From: an uncultured Streptomyces sp.
Lineage (GTDB): Bacteria; Actinomycetota; Actinomycetes; Streptomycetales; Streptomycetaceae
Length of the DNA stretch: 15,267 nucleotides
Assembly: GCA_946480485.1 (NCBI GenBank)
Contig: CAMLJW010000081.1
Location: forward strand, 1-15,267
Direction of reading: 5' to 3'
Positions within the stretch are counted from its first letter, which is position 1. Every line of letters begins with the position of its first letter. Under the pieces are notes generated by a model. The model made no database searches and was not told the DNA's origin. It saw only the letters and a list, made by a program, of their open reading frames with translations. Below are positions 1 to 6,490 of the stretch, in pieces. Both the position numbers and the translations under genes were made by a program.

Positions 1-812
1 TCCAGTACCGCACTCAGGCGGCCGGAGATGAGCTCCTCGGTGAGCGCGACGGGCTCGACCAGGGCACCGCGGGACGTGTTGATCAGTACGCCGCCGTCCT
101 TGATGAGGGCGAGCCTCTCGCGGTCGAGCATGCGGAAGGTCTCGGGGATGTCGGGGGCGTGCAGGCTGACGATGTCGCTGCGGCGCAACAAGTCTTCCAG
201 CGACAGTGATTCGGCGCCCAGCGCGGCTGCCTCGGCGGCCTCGACATACGGGTCGTACAGCGAGACGGCCAGGTCGAACGGCCGCAGCAGTTCCAGCAGC
301 CGACGGCCCACCCGCGAGGCGCCGATGATCCCCACCCGGCGGCCGAGATTGCCCGTGGCCGCGGTCTCCGCGGTGGGCGGGTAGGAGTGACTGGCCCGGA
401 AGCGCTCGCGTTGGATGAAGGTGTCCTTTCCTACGAGCAGGATCATGGCGAGCGTGTACTCGGCGACGGGCAGCGCGTTGCCGGTCACCGCGCTGGCGAC
501 GGTGACTCCGCCTTTCCATACGTCCTCGCCGATGAGCGACCCGACGGAGCCCGCGGCATGCAGGACCACACGCAGCCGGGGCGCCGCGGCCAGCAGATCC
601 GCATCCAGGCGGGGACACCCCCAGCCGGTGATCAGCACCTCGGCCCGAGCCAGCGCCGAGGTGGCGGCCGGTTCGGTGAAGTCGCGCAGGACGAGCGCGG
701 TGTCGATCTCGGCCACCTGCTGGAGCCGCTCCATGAGCGGCGGCGGGAAGAGCAGGGGCCGGTGCACCGGATCCATGGCGAACACAGCCCTCGGCAACTG
801 GGCGCTGGGCAT
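1..812 (-). CDS. D-2-hydroxyacid dehydrogenase family protein, partial (C-terminus off the window)
   Basis: NAD-dependent oxidoreductase of the D-isomer-specific 2-hydroxyacid dehydrogenase family (phosphoglycerate dehydrogenase fold), acting in the cytoplasm on an unidentified 2-hydroxyacid or 2-ketoacid. The reverse-strand translation shows a Rossmann nucleotide site (RRVGIIGASRVGRRLLELL), the segment DIVSLHAPDIPET and INTSRGALVD, whose Arg is the conserved substrate-binding residue. The frame runs off the left edge, so the C-terminal catalytic His is outside the window. About 270 codons are visible. I chose ATG 812 (MPSAQLPRAVFAMDP) because GGAG lies four bases upstream and the promoter at 858-886 leaves it a normal leader. 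The in-frame ATG at 839 would have a leader of only about 12 nt without a Shine-Dalgarno site. The family assignment is firm; the substrate is unknown. Confidence 0.88.
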   Translation of the reverse strand, partial: MPSAQLPRAVFAMDPVHRPLLFPPPLMERLQQVAEIDTALVLRDFTEPAATSALARAEVLITGWGCPRLDADLLAAAPRLRVVLHAAGSVGSLIGEDVWKGGVTVASAVTGNALPVAEYTLAMILLVGKDTFIQRERFRASHSYPPTAETAATGNLGRRVGIIGASRVGRRLLELLRPFDLAVSLYDPYVEAAEAAALGAESLSLEDLLRRSDIVSLHAPDIPETFRMLDRERLALIKDGGVLINTSRGALVEPVALTEELISGRLSAVL

Positions 813-857
813 GACTCTCCAGATGCGCTCGGGAAACATTTTCAGAAAGCGTCTTCT

Positions 858-886
858 ACCGTATTCCGGCCAGAGAAGCGGGTCAA
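858..886 (-). promoter_or_regulatory. Promoter of the hydroxyacid dehydrogenase gene
   Basis: On the minus strand TTGACC (881-886) and TACGGT (858-863) are separated by 17 nt, close to the main vegetative (HrdB-type) consensus TTGACA/TAGRRT. The predicted transcription start is near 851, 12 nt before ATG 839 and 39 nt before ATG 812, which supports the downstream start. Confidence 0.6.
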
Positions 887-964
887 TCGGCGGGACGGTC
901 CGCGACCGCGTACCTTGGCGGCTCCCCGTCTGTTCGACCACGTACCCGCACGTCGCCGTGGGGT

Positions 965-1029
965 GAGCAGGAAGGAGGAGCAGAAAGGGCGAGCAGAAAG
1001 CGGGAGCTGAAAGGGCGAGCAAAACAAGT
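965..1029. repeat. Five imperfect tandem copies of a 13-bp unit
   Basis: Consecutive units read GAGCAGGAAGGAG, GAGCAGAAAGGGC, GAGCAGAAAGCGG, GAGCTGAAAGGGC and GAGCAAAACAAGT, followed by a decayed sixth beginning CAAGCAGG. The array is strand-biased (purine-rich on +, pyrimidine-rich on -) and lies about 80 bp upstream of the dehydrogenase promoter. It is not part of any supported gene. It may be a regulatory array or simple slippage. Confidence 0.8.
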
Positions 1030-1139
1030 CAAGCAGGTGGCCGTCCGTTGCACCAGGTTGCGGGCGACATGACTGTGGGCCAGATCGGCGCGGCGCCATC
1101 GGCGGGCCCCGTCGGCGCGGCCCAGCAGGCCGACCTTCG

Positions 1140-1379
1140 GCTCTCAGACTCGGTCAGCGCGTCGACGCCATCGGCGTACGGAATCAGCGTCGGCTGCCGT
1201 GGCCACCCTGGATCGTTGACAGCGGTGGCATCTCCCGTCACAGGAAGCCCAGTTCGACGCTGCGGGACTTGGTCCGCGAGTGCAACCGCGGGCAGCAGAC
1301 GTGGTTTCCGGCCGACCTGGAGGAGCGGCGGGGGCGGCTGCGGAGACATCAGGAGAACCGACTGACTCCCGACCAGTGA
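1140..1379 (+). pseudogene. Possible C-terminal gene relic, unrecognised
   Basis: The frame ending at TGA 1377-1379 reads ...WIVDSGGISRHRKPSSTLR, then DLVRECNRGQQTWFPADLEE, then RRGRLRRHQENRLTPDQ. It has high G/C at third positions over about 40 codons and a believable amino-acid mix with Trp, Phe and a charged helix. There is no in-frame ATG or GTG upstream, so it looks like the tail of a broken gene. I do not recognise the family. It could be chance, since open frames are common at this GC content. Confidence 0.25.
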
Positions 1380-1635
1380 TCGACTTCCCACCCCGTCGAT
1401 CGGCTTGCTGTTCGCGTCAGCCTCGCCGGCCGCCCCTCGGCCTTGGAGAGGGAGCAGCTGACACGGTGAGCAGTCCGCGCACGTCCTTCGGGTTCGCCTT
1501 GCGCGGGTCTCGGGAGTCGATGCCGTGGCAGGACCGGGATACGGCTGCCCTTGTAGACGAGAGTCGTCGACAGATCGTCGAGAGGTCGTCCGGTGGACCG
1601 GGATGCGCCGGCACGAGGCGCGCCGAAGCGGCCAG

Positions 1636-1664
1636 TTGGAAAGCCCATATGTGGCACGTAGAGT
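1636..1664 (+). promoter_or_regulatory. Promoter of the YceI gene; mRNA probably leaderless
   Basis: TTGGAA (1636-1641) and TAGAGT (1659-1664) are 17 nt apart and resemble a vegetative promoter. The expected start of transcription, about 7 nt after the -10 box, falls on or next to 1671, the first base of the GTG codon of the YceI gene. No Shine-Dalgarno site precedes that codon. Both facts agree with a leaderless transcript, which is common in actinobacteria. Confidence 0.55.
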
Positions 1665-1670
1665 AAATTC

Positions 1671-2252
1671 GTGACATTGAGTGATGGAAAGTACGGCTTC
1701 GGGCCGCCAGCCGGACGCCTGCTGATCAAGACCAGCCGCGCCGGGCTCGGCCGGAAGGCGGGGCACGACCTCACGATCGAGGCCACCCGATGGTCCGGGA
1801 ACGCGGTGGTCGTCGCCGACGATCCCGGGAAGTCGTCGGTAACCGTGACGGTCGAGACGGGATCGCTGACCGTCCGGGAGGGGACCGGCGGGCTCAAACC
1901 CCTCACCGACGCCGACCGGGACGAAATCAGACGGACGCTGGCTGAGACACTGCTGCACACCGCGCAGCACCCCACCATCACCTTTCGCTCCAACAGCATC
2001 ACCGGAGTGCCCGAGTCCTTTGAGATCACCGGGGACCTCACCATCAAGGGCCGGACACATGCGGTGACCGTACACGGAGGCAGCGACGGGGACGGCATGG
2101 TATGCGGCTGGGCGAACGTCACCCAGTCCACCTGGGGAATCAAGCCGTATAGCGCGTTCCTGGGCGCGCTGAAGCTGGCCGACGACGTCCGGATCGAGTA
2201 CGAAGTGACCGGGCTCGAACCGCTGCCCGACCCCGGGCAGGCGCCCGGGTAG
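1671..2252 (+). CDS. YceI family protein
   Basis: A 193-aa protein of the YceI family, small lipocalin-like beta-barrels known to bind polyisoprenoid-type lipids and often linked to stress or transport of hydrophobic molecules. Visible family features are the N-terminal GKYGFGPPAGRLLIKTSRAG with GRKAGHDLTIEA, alternating hydrophobic beta-strands (SSVTVTVETGSLTV), the ITFRSNSITG segment, FEITGDLTIKGRTHAVTV, and the C-terminal IKPYSAFLGALKLADDVRIEYEV reduced to shorter strands. Length is normal. There is no signal peptide or membrane segment, so unlike E. coli YceI it is predicted cytoplasmic. The start is GTG without a Shine-Dalgarno site, but a promoter places the transcript start at this codon. 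It stands alone, followed by a small gene 140 bp downstream. The natural ligand is unknown. Confidence 0.85.
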   Translation: MTLSDGKYGFGPPAGRLLIKTSRAGLGRKAGHDLTIEATRWSGNAVVVADDPGKSSVTVTVETGSLTVREGTGGLKPLTDADRDEIRRTLAETLLHTAQHPTITFRSNSITGVPESFEITGDLTIKGRTHAVTVHGGSDGDGMVCGWANVTQSTWGIKPYSAFLGALKLADDVRIEYEVTGLEPLPDPGQAPG

Positions 2253-2380
2253 CCGCGAGGCGGATGAGCGCTGAGCACCGTGTTCGTGGCGTGCGGCGAG
2301 GACGGTGGGCAGTGTGCCCCGTTGCTCGCGCTTCTCTCGCAGCGTCACCGCCGAGGGTGGACCATGGGGTTAGCGAGCGA

Positions 2381-2386
2381 AGGAGG
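2381..2386 (+). promoter_or_regulatory. Strong Shine-Dalgarno site fixing the start of the 60-aa gene
   Basis: AGGAGG lies six bases before ATG 2393. The same frame is open upstream to at least 2264, but only ATG 2393 has a ribosome site. Confidence 0.75.
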
Positions 2387-2392
2387 CCCGTC

Positions 2393-2575
2393 ATGCAATC
2401 CGGAGCCTCGGATTACGACCGCTGGCTGTACGCGCATACCCCGTCGCAGGCCGAGGGGGAGCGCAACGAGCCCGGCGAGCGCAGCGCCATGGAACAGCAC
2501 CCGGACGTGCCCAGGACCGAACCATCTCAGGCGGAGGGCGAGCGGGCGGACGACGACGGCCCGACGAGACATTGA
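2393..2575 (+). CDS. Small acidic hydrophilic protein with duplicated PSQAEGER motif
   Basis: A 60-aa protein of unknown function. It begins MQSGASDYDRWLYAHT, the only part with aromatic residues; the rest is charged and probably disordered. The octapeptide PSQAEGER occurs twice, at residues 17-24 and 44-51, each followed by acidic residues. A consensus Shine-Dalgarno site six bases before the ATG supports real translation. The stop is followed within six bases by a GC hairpin that could terminate the transcript. No signal peptide, membrane segment or catalytic motif is seen. I recognise no named family. The intact frame, ribosome site and duplicated motif argue that it is a gene and not an open frame by chance. 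Confidence 0.6.
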   Translation: MQSGASDYDRWLYAHTPSQAEGERNEPGERSAMEQHPDVPRTEPSQAEGERADDDGPTRH

Positions 2576-2580
2576 CTGCT

Positions 2581-2599
2581 CCCCTGCCTGGAGGAGGGG
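2581..2599. terminator. Hairpin after the 60-aa gene (possible transposon-end hairpin)
   Basis: CCCCT (2581-2585) pairs with AGGGG (2595-2599) around a nine-base loop, starting six bases after the stop codon. Read on the minus strand, the segment around it (GGAAGCCCCTCC then CCAGGCAGGGGAG) resembles right-end hairpins of IS200/IS605-type elements from memory. It may serve as a terminator now. Confidence 0.4.
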
Positions 2600-2815
2600 C
2601 TTCCTTCAGGGCTGAGCGGGGATTCCTGGCTCAGGCCGGCCACCGGGAACAGCGCTCCCGGCGTTCTCGCGCCCTCGACACCAGGACTTCGCGCCGGTAG
2701 CCGGAGTCGGCCCCGGAGCCCGCGCTCGGGAGGAACCCACGCCCCTGGGTCGGCGCCACTGCGCCGGTCGGGCGGCAGCGCACTGCCGCAGTCGGTACAT
2801 ACGCGGGCGTCATGG
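2600..2815 (-). pseudogene. Possible decayed 3' end of a tnpB-like transposase gene
   Basis: The minus strand carries two overlapping frames with fragments such as VCTDCGSALPPDRR and ending SRARERRERCSRWPA then stop, followed by ESPLSPEGSPSSRQGSS. A CxxC zinc-finger start, an Arg-rich tail, a stop followed by a Ser/Pro-rich read-through stretch and then a CCCCT/AGGGG hairpin are the order I associate with the end of IS200/IS605 tnpB genes. No RuvC-like motif and no intact frame are present. This rests on resemblance only and is weak. Confidence 0.3.
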
Positions 2816-2999
2816 GCAGTCGGCGGGCTGCCGGGCCGAGGCAGGGCGGCCGCCCCACCCATAGCGTCTCCCGCGTCCAGCAGAGTGATTTCGTGTGTGT
2901 CGGTCGGGTGCGGGCCAACGTGCCGCCTCGGGTGCTGTGCGTCTGGTCGCTACCTTCCAGGGACGCCGACCGCAGGCAATCCAGCCTGCCATCAACAAC
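2816..2999. other. Non-coding stretch before the cysteine-rich gene
   Basis: No gene is supported here. Several open frames cross it on both strands but lack ribosome sites and recognisable motifs. It presumably holds the promoter of the gene at 3016, but I could not identify convincing -35 and -10 boxes. Confidence 0.4.
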
Positions 3000-3015
3000 G
3001 AGGAGCTGACCATTC

Positions 3016-3249
3016 ATGGCCGTGTGCGAGGTCTGCCACAACGACTACGAGATGTCGTTCGAAGTGCGCGCCGCAGGAGCGGTCCATACCTTCGACAGCA
3101 TCGAGTGCGCCGCCCAGAAGATGGCACCGGTCTGCGACAACTGCCAGTGCCGCATCCTCGGCCACGGTCTGCAAGCGGACGGGCAGTTCTTCTGCTGTGC
3201 GCACTGCGCCCGCCAGAAGGGCTTCGCTCAACTCGTGGATCACGCCTGA
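3016..3249 (+). CDS. Small cysteine-rich, probably metal-binding protein (metallothionein-like)
   Basis: A 77-aa protein with nine Cys (4, 7, 31, 40, 43, 45, 60, 61, 64) and His at 24, 50 and 63. The first half has CxxC (4-7) and HTFDSIECA (24-32). The second has CDNCQCRILGHG (40-51) and FFCCAHCARQKG (58-69). The CxxCxC cluster and the closing CCxxC recall bacterial metallothioneins and zinc-ribbon proteins, so zinc or another soft metal is the likely ligand. GAGGAG at 3000-3005 lies ten bases before the ATG. Short proteins of this pattern occur widely in actinobacteria without an assigned role, as far as I recall. It is predicted cytoplasmic. Whether it stores, buffers or senses metal cannot be told from sequence. 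Confidence 0.75.
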   Translation: MAVCEVCHNDYEMSFEVRAAGAVHTFDSIECAAQKMAPVCDNCQCRILGHGLQADGQFFCCAHCARQKGFAQLVDHA

Positions 3250-3455
3250 CGGACGGATCCGCGGTGGCCGTCGACAGGGAGGCGTTGGTCACCTCACTGC
3301 TCGCCGACTACCGCAGGCACCCAGCGTTCCACGACAGGGCGTCCATAGAGCGGGCGAGTATCGGCTCGAGGGGCGAAGCAAAGGTTATACACCGCCATGT
3401 GATCGAATAAATCCTGACACAATCGACATACAGGGAGTGGTGGGCTGGAGGCAGG

Positions 3456-4352
3456 GTGGAACTGGACGCTGTCGCCGACGAGCTGTACGGCCTGGCGCCG
3501 GGTGACTTCACCGCCGCCCGGGACGAGCGTGCCAAGGCCGCCCGCGCCACAGGCGACCGGGAGCTGGCCGAACAGATCCGCCGTCTGCGCCGCCCCACCC
3601 GGGCAGCGTGGGCCAGCAACCTGCTGGTGCGCGAACAGCCGGATGCCACCCGGCGTCTCCTCGAGCTCGGCGAGGCACTGCGCCGGGCACACCGGGAACT
3701 GGACGGGGAGCAGCTGCGGAAGCTGTCGGCGCAGCAACGGCACCTCACCATCGCTCTGGCCCGGCAAGCCGGCCGGCTGACGGCACAGGCCGGGCAGGGC
3801 ATCAGTGAAGACACCCAGGGCGAGGTCCAGGAGACCCTGCAATCGGTGCTGGCCGACCCGCAAGCGGCCCAGCAGTGGGCCCAAGGGCGTCTGACCAAGG
3901 CGCTGAGCACCCATGTCGGCTTCCCCGCTCTCTCGCAGGCGCCTACGGCGCCCCCTCCTGAGCGCCGCGGTACCAAGCCGAGGGGCCAGGTGGTTGACCT
4001 GGATGCGGCGCGCGCCCGTCGCCGGCAGCAGAAGGAGCGCGTTCAGCGAGCCCGGCAGCAGGCCGCGGGCGCCGAGCAGGAACTGCATGAGCGCGAGGAC
4101 GAGCTGGCCGCCGCCCAGGGCGAACAGCGACAGGCTGAGGAACGCCGACAGCAGGCGCAGCAGCGCATCGCCGAACTGTCCCAGCAGCTGAGGGAAGCCG
4201 AGAACGCGCAGCAGCAGGCCCGCGACGCGGCCCGGCACGCCCGTGACCAGGCCCGCAAGGCCGACCAGGCTGCCCGCGAAGCCCGGCGCCGCGCCAAGGA
4301 CGTCGCCGCCCACGCCCGGCAGCTCGCCCAGCAGAAGCACCGCACCCCGTGA
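3456..4352 (+). CDS. Coiled-coil protein of unknown function
   Basis: A 298-aa protein without a known role. Residues 1-60 (ELYGLAPGDFTAARDERAKA, then LRRPTRAAWASNLLVRE) form a conserved N-terminal module that I recall from many actinobacterial hypothetical proteins. Residues 60-150 are mostly helical, 155-180 a Pro/Arg-rich linker, and 182-293 a long Ala/Gln/Arg/Glu coiled coil (for example AEERRQQAQQRIAELSQQLR). No signal peptide or membrane segment is seen. The start is GTG with GGAGG four bases upstream. The stop overlaps an ATG (TGATG, 4350-4354) opening a 16-codon frame that leads into the aconitase-like gene, so the two may share a transcript. A scaffold or DNA- or membrane-associated role is possible but unproven. 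Confidence 0.72.
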   Translation: MELDAVADELYGLAPGDFTAARDERAKAARATGDRELAEQIRRLRRPTRAAWASNLLVREQPDATRRLLELGEALRRAHRELDGEQLRKLSAQQRHLTIALARQAGRLTAQAGQGISEDTQGEVQETLQSVLADPQAAQQWAQGRLTKALSTHVGFPALSQAPTAPPPERRGTKPRGQVVDLDAARARRRQQKERVQRARQQAAGAEQELHEREDELAAAQGEQRQAEERRQQAQQRIAELSQQLREAENAQQQARDAARHARDQARKADQAAREARRRAKDVAAHARQLAQQKHRTP

Positions 4353-4402
4353 TGCTCGTCAGCTTGCCGCGCGGGTGCGGCGGGCGCACCCTGGCGTTGT
4401 GA
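4352..4402 (+). CDS. Possible 16-codon coupling ORF
   Basis: ATG 4352 overlaps the stop of the upstream gene (TGATG). The frame encodes MLVSLPRGCGGRTLAL and its TGA (4400-4402) overlaps GTG 4399, the best candidate start of the aconitase-like gene (GTGA). Such an overlap on both sides would let ribosomes pass from one gene to the next without a Shine-Dalgarno site, which the aconitase gene lacks. It could be coincidence. Confidence 0.3.
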   Translation: MLVSLPRGCGGRTLAL

Positions 4403-6411
4403 CGCGGTCCCACGGCACGCTGGCGCACCGGCTCATCGCCGATCATCTCGTCGACGGGCGGATGGAGCCGGGCCACGAGATCGGGCTGCGGATCGATCAG
4501 ACCCTCACCCAGGACGCCACCGGCACCCTGGTGATGCAGGAACTGGAGGCCCTCGGCCTGGACCGGGCCCGTACCGAGGTCAGTGTCCAGTACGTCGACC
4601 ACAACCTGCTCCAGGCGGACGAGCGCAACGCCGAGGACCACGCCTTCCTGCGTTCCGCCTGCCGCCGCTTCGGCATCTGGTACTCCAAGCCCGGCAACGG
4701 CGTCTCCCACCCCACGCACATGCAACGCTTCGGCGTTCCGGGCAAGACGCTGGCCGGTTCGGACTCGCACACCTGCGCCGCCGGGTCGCTGGGCATGCTC
4801 GCGTTGGGCACCGGCGGTCTGGAGGTCGCTCTCGCCGTGGCCGGACTGCCCCTGCACGTGGCCATGCCGGAGATCTGGGGCATCCGCCTGACCGGACACC
4901 TGCCGGAGTGGGTGAGTGCCAAGGACGTGGTGCTGGAGATGCTGCGGCGGCACGGCGTCAAGGGGGCGGTCAACCGGATCCTGGAGTACCACGGCCCGGG
5001 CCTGGCGGACCTGACCGCCATGGACCGGCACGTCATCGCCAACATGGGCGCCGAGCTCGGCGCGACCACCTCCCTCTTCCCCTCTGACGCCGCGGTGCGC
5101 GCCTTTCTGAGCGCCGAGGACCGCGAGGCCGACTTCCGAGAGCTGACCGCCGAGCCGGACGCCGTTTACGACTTCACCGGCGAGATCGATCTCTCCACGC
5201 TCGAACCGCTCATCGCCCGCCCCACCTCGCCGGGGAACGTCGTCCCGGTGCGCGAGGTCGCGGGCGAGCCCATCGGGCAGGCGGTCATCGGCTCCTCCGC
5301 CAATCCGGGTCTGCGTGACTTCGCCGTCGCCGCGGCCGTCGTCACCGGCCGCCAGACCCACTCCGCCGTCAGCTTCGACGTCAACCCCACCTCCCGGGAG
5401 ATCCTCGCCGATCTCACCAGGATGGGTTCCACCTTCGGCCTGATCGCCGCGGGCGCCCGTATCCACCAGGCCGGTTGCCTCGGCTGCATCGGCATGGGCC
5501 AGGCCCCGGCGGTGGGCCGGGGCAGCCTGCGTACCTTCCCGCGCAACTTTCCCGGCCGCTCCGGCACCGAACACGACGCGGTCTGGCTCTGCTCCCCTGA
5601 GACGGCCGCCGTCTCCGCCCTCACCGGCACGATCACAGACCCTCGGGACTGGGCGGCCAAAGAGGGCGTGCCCTACCCGCGGCTGCGCCTTCCCGAGCAT
5701 GCGTCGGTCAACCGCGGGATGCTCGAGCCTCCACTGCCGCCCGAGCAGGCCGCCCGCACCGAGCTGGAGCGCGGCGCCAACATCTTTGGCCTGCCCCACT
5801 TCGATCCGCTGCCCGACGTACTGGAGGGCCCCGTCCTGCTCAAGTGCGGCGACAACGTCTCCACCGACGAGATCTCCCCGGCCGGGGCGCAGGCGCTGCC
5901 GTACCGGTCGAACATCCCCAAGCTCGCCGAGTTCACCTTCACCCGGATCGACCCGGACTACCCGCGGCGTGCCGCCGAGTCGGCCACCGGCGGCGGGCCC
6001 GGCCGGCACTTCGTCGTCGGCGGGGAGAACTACGGGCAGGGCTCCTCCCGGGAGCACGCCGCGATCACCCCGCGACACCTGGGGCTGGGCGCAGTCGTCG
6101 CCAAGTCCTACGCCCGCATCCACTGGCAGAACCTGGCCAACTTCGGCGTCCTGGCGCTGGAGTTCAACGACCCGGACGACTACGACCGCATCGACCCGGG
6201 CGACCGGCTACGGCTGGAAAGCCTTCACACGGCCCTGGCCCCTGGAGCCGAGCCCCGCGTGCGGCTGCACAACACCACCAAGGACGAGACCTACCAGCTC
6301 CGCCACCACCTCTCCGACAGCCGCCGCCGCACCGTCCTCGCCGGAGGCGTCATTGCGGCCCTCGCAGGCGAGTACCGTGCGCGCCGAGGCCGCGAAGACC
6401 CCGACTCCTGA
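4399..6411 (+). CDS. Aconitase superfamily hydratase, Aquifex-type, with a Cys-to-Ser change at a cluster ligand
   Basis: A 670-aa homologue of the compact aconitate hydratases, which interconvert citrate and isocitrate with a 4Fe-4S cluster. Family landmarks are IGLRIDQTLTQDATGT, VQYVDHNLLQ, GSDSHTCAAGSLGML (120-134), the CxxC of AGCLGCIGMGQAP (Cys360, Cys363), SLRTFPRNFPGRSG, the swivel-domain start GDNVSTDEISPAG and GQGSSREHAAITPRHLG, bearing the usual active-site Ser and Arg. The motif that is normally GSCTNSS reads GSSANPG (298-304), so the first cluster Cys is Ser300. Cys126 in DSHTC is unusual and might contribute. The GTG 4399 start lacks a Shine-Dalgarno site; GTG 4375 is an alternative. 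Main streptomycete aconitase is a longer (about 900-aa) type, so this is probably a second, specialised enzyme. Substrate and cluster state are uncertain. Confidence 0.85.
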   Translation: MTRSHGTLAHRLIADHLVDGRMEPGHEIGLRIDQTLTQDATGTLVMQELEALGLDRARTEVSVQYVDHNLLQADERNAEDHAFLRSACRRFGIWYSKPGNGVSHPTHMQRFGVPGKTLAGSDSHTCAAGSLGMLALGTGGLEVALAVAGLPLHVAMPEIWGIRLTGHLPEWVSAKDVVLEMLRRHGVKGAVNRILEYHGPGLADLTAMDRHVIANMGAELGATTSLFPSDAAVRAFLSAEDREADFRELTAEPDAVYDFTGEIDLSTLEPLIARPTSPGNVVPVREVAGEPIGQAVIGSSANPGLRDFAVAAAVVTGRQTHSAVSFDVNPTSREILADLTRMGSTFGLIAAGARIHQAGCLGCIGMGQAPAVGRGSLRTFPRNFPGRSGTEHDAVWLCSPETAAVSALTGTITDPRDWAAKEGVPYPRLRLPEHASVNRGMLEPPLPPEQAARTELERGANIFGLPHFDPLPDVLEGPVLLKCGDNVSTDEISPAGAQALPYRSNIPKLAEFTFTRIDPDYPRRAAESATGGGPGRHFVVGGENYGQGSSREHAAITPRHLGLGAVVAKSYARIHWQNLANFGVLALEFNDPDDYDRIDPGDRLRLESLHTALAPGAEPRVRLHNTTKDETYQLRHHLSDSRRRTVLAGGVIAALAGEYRARRGREDPDS

Positions 6412-6442
6412 CCACACGAGCGAACTTCTGACCACACGAGCG
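6408..6442. repeat. 15-bp direct repeat, period 20, across the aconitase stop codon
   Basis: CTGACCACACGAGCG occurs at 6408-6422 and 6428-6442. The first copy contains the TGA of the aconitase-like gene, so the copies look like a tandem duplication of the gene's last bases. Confidence 0.85.
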
Positions 6443-6457
6443 GACCCGGGCGACCCG

Positions 6458-6470
6458 AGCCACGGTGGCT
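6458..6470. terminator. Weak hairpin between convergent genes
   Basis: AGCCA (6458-6462) pairs with TGGCT (6466-6470) with a three-base loop in the 79-bp gap between the convergent aconitase-like and phosphatase genes. The stem is short and has no T-run, so a terminator role is tentative. Confidence 0.3.
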
Positions 6471-6490
6471 GACTCCGCTCCCCGCATGCG

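Larger units (their letters stand above)
887..1670. other. Gene-poor stretch with tandem repeat and coding relics
   Basis: No intact gene is supported here. Open frames exist on both strands but none combines a start, a Shine-Dalgarno site and recognisable protein sequence. Contents are the 13-bp repeat at 965-1029, a plus-strand open frame without a start that ends at TGA 1377-1379, a minus-strand fragment around 1430-1560 with strongly G/C third positions, and the yceI promoter at the right end. The pattern fits degraded genes rather than a functional locus. Confidence 0.5.

Noticed and set aside
2232..2249. Two CCCGGG hexamers near the yceI stop as a terminator
   Set aside because: They are coding bases of the last residues, the stem would be six pairs with no following T-run, and such hexamers are frequent at this GC content.
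1029..2348. Minus-strand open frame of 439 codons across the YceI gene
   Set aside because: It runs antisense through YceI and through gene-poor DNA, and has no motifs or ribosome site.
3943..6123. Minus-strand open frame of 726 codons opposite the aconitase-like gene
   Set aside because: It lies antisense to a gene with clear family motifs; the sequence is low-complexity Gly/Arg/Val/Ala, as expected for a shadow frame in high-GC DNA, and it has no ribosome site.
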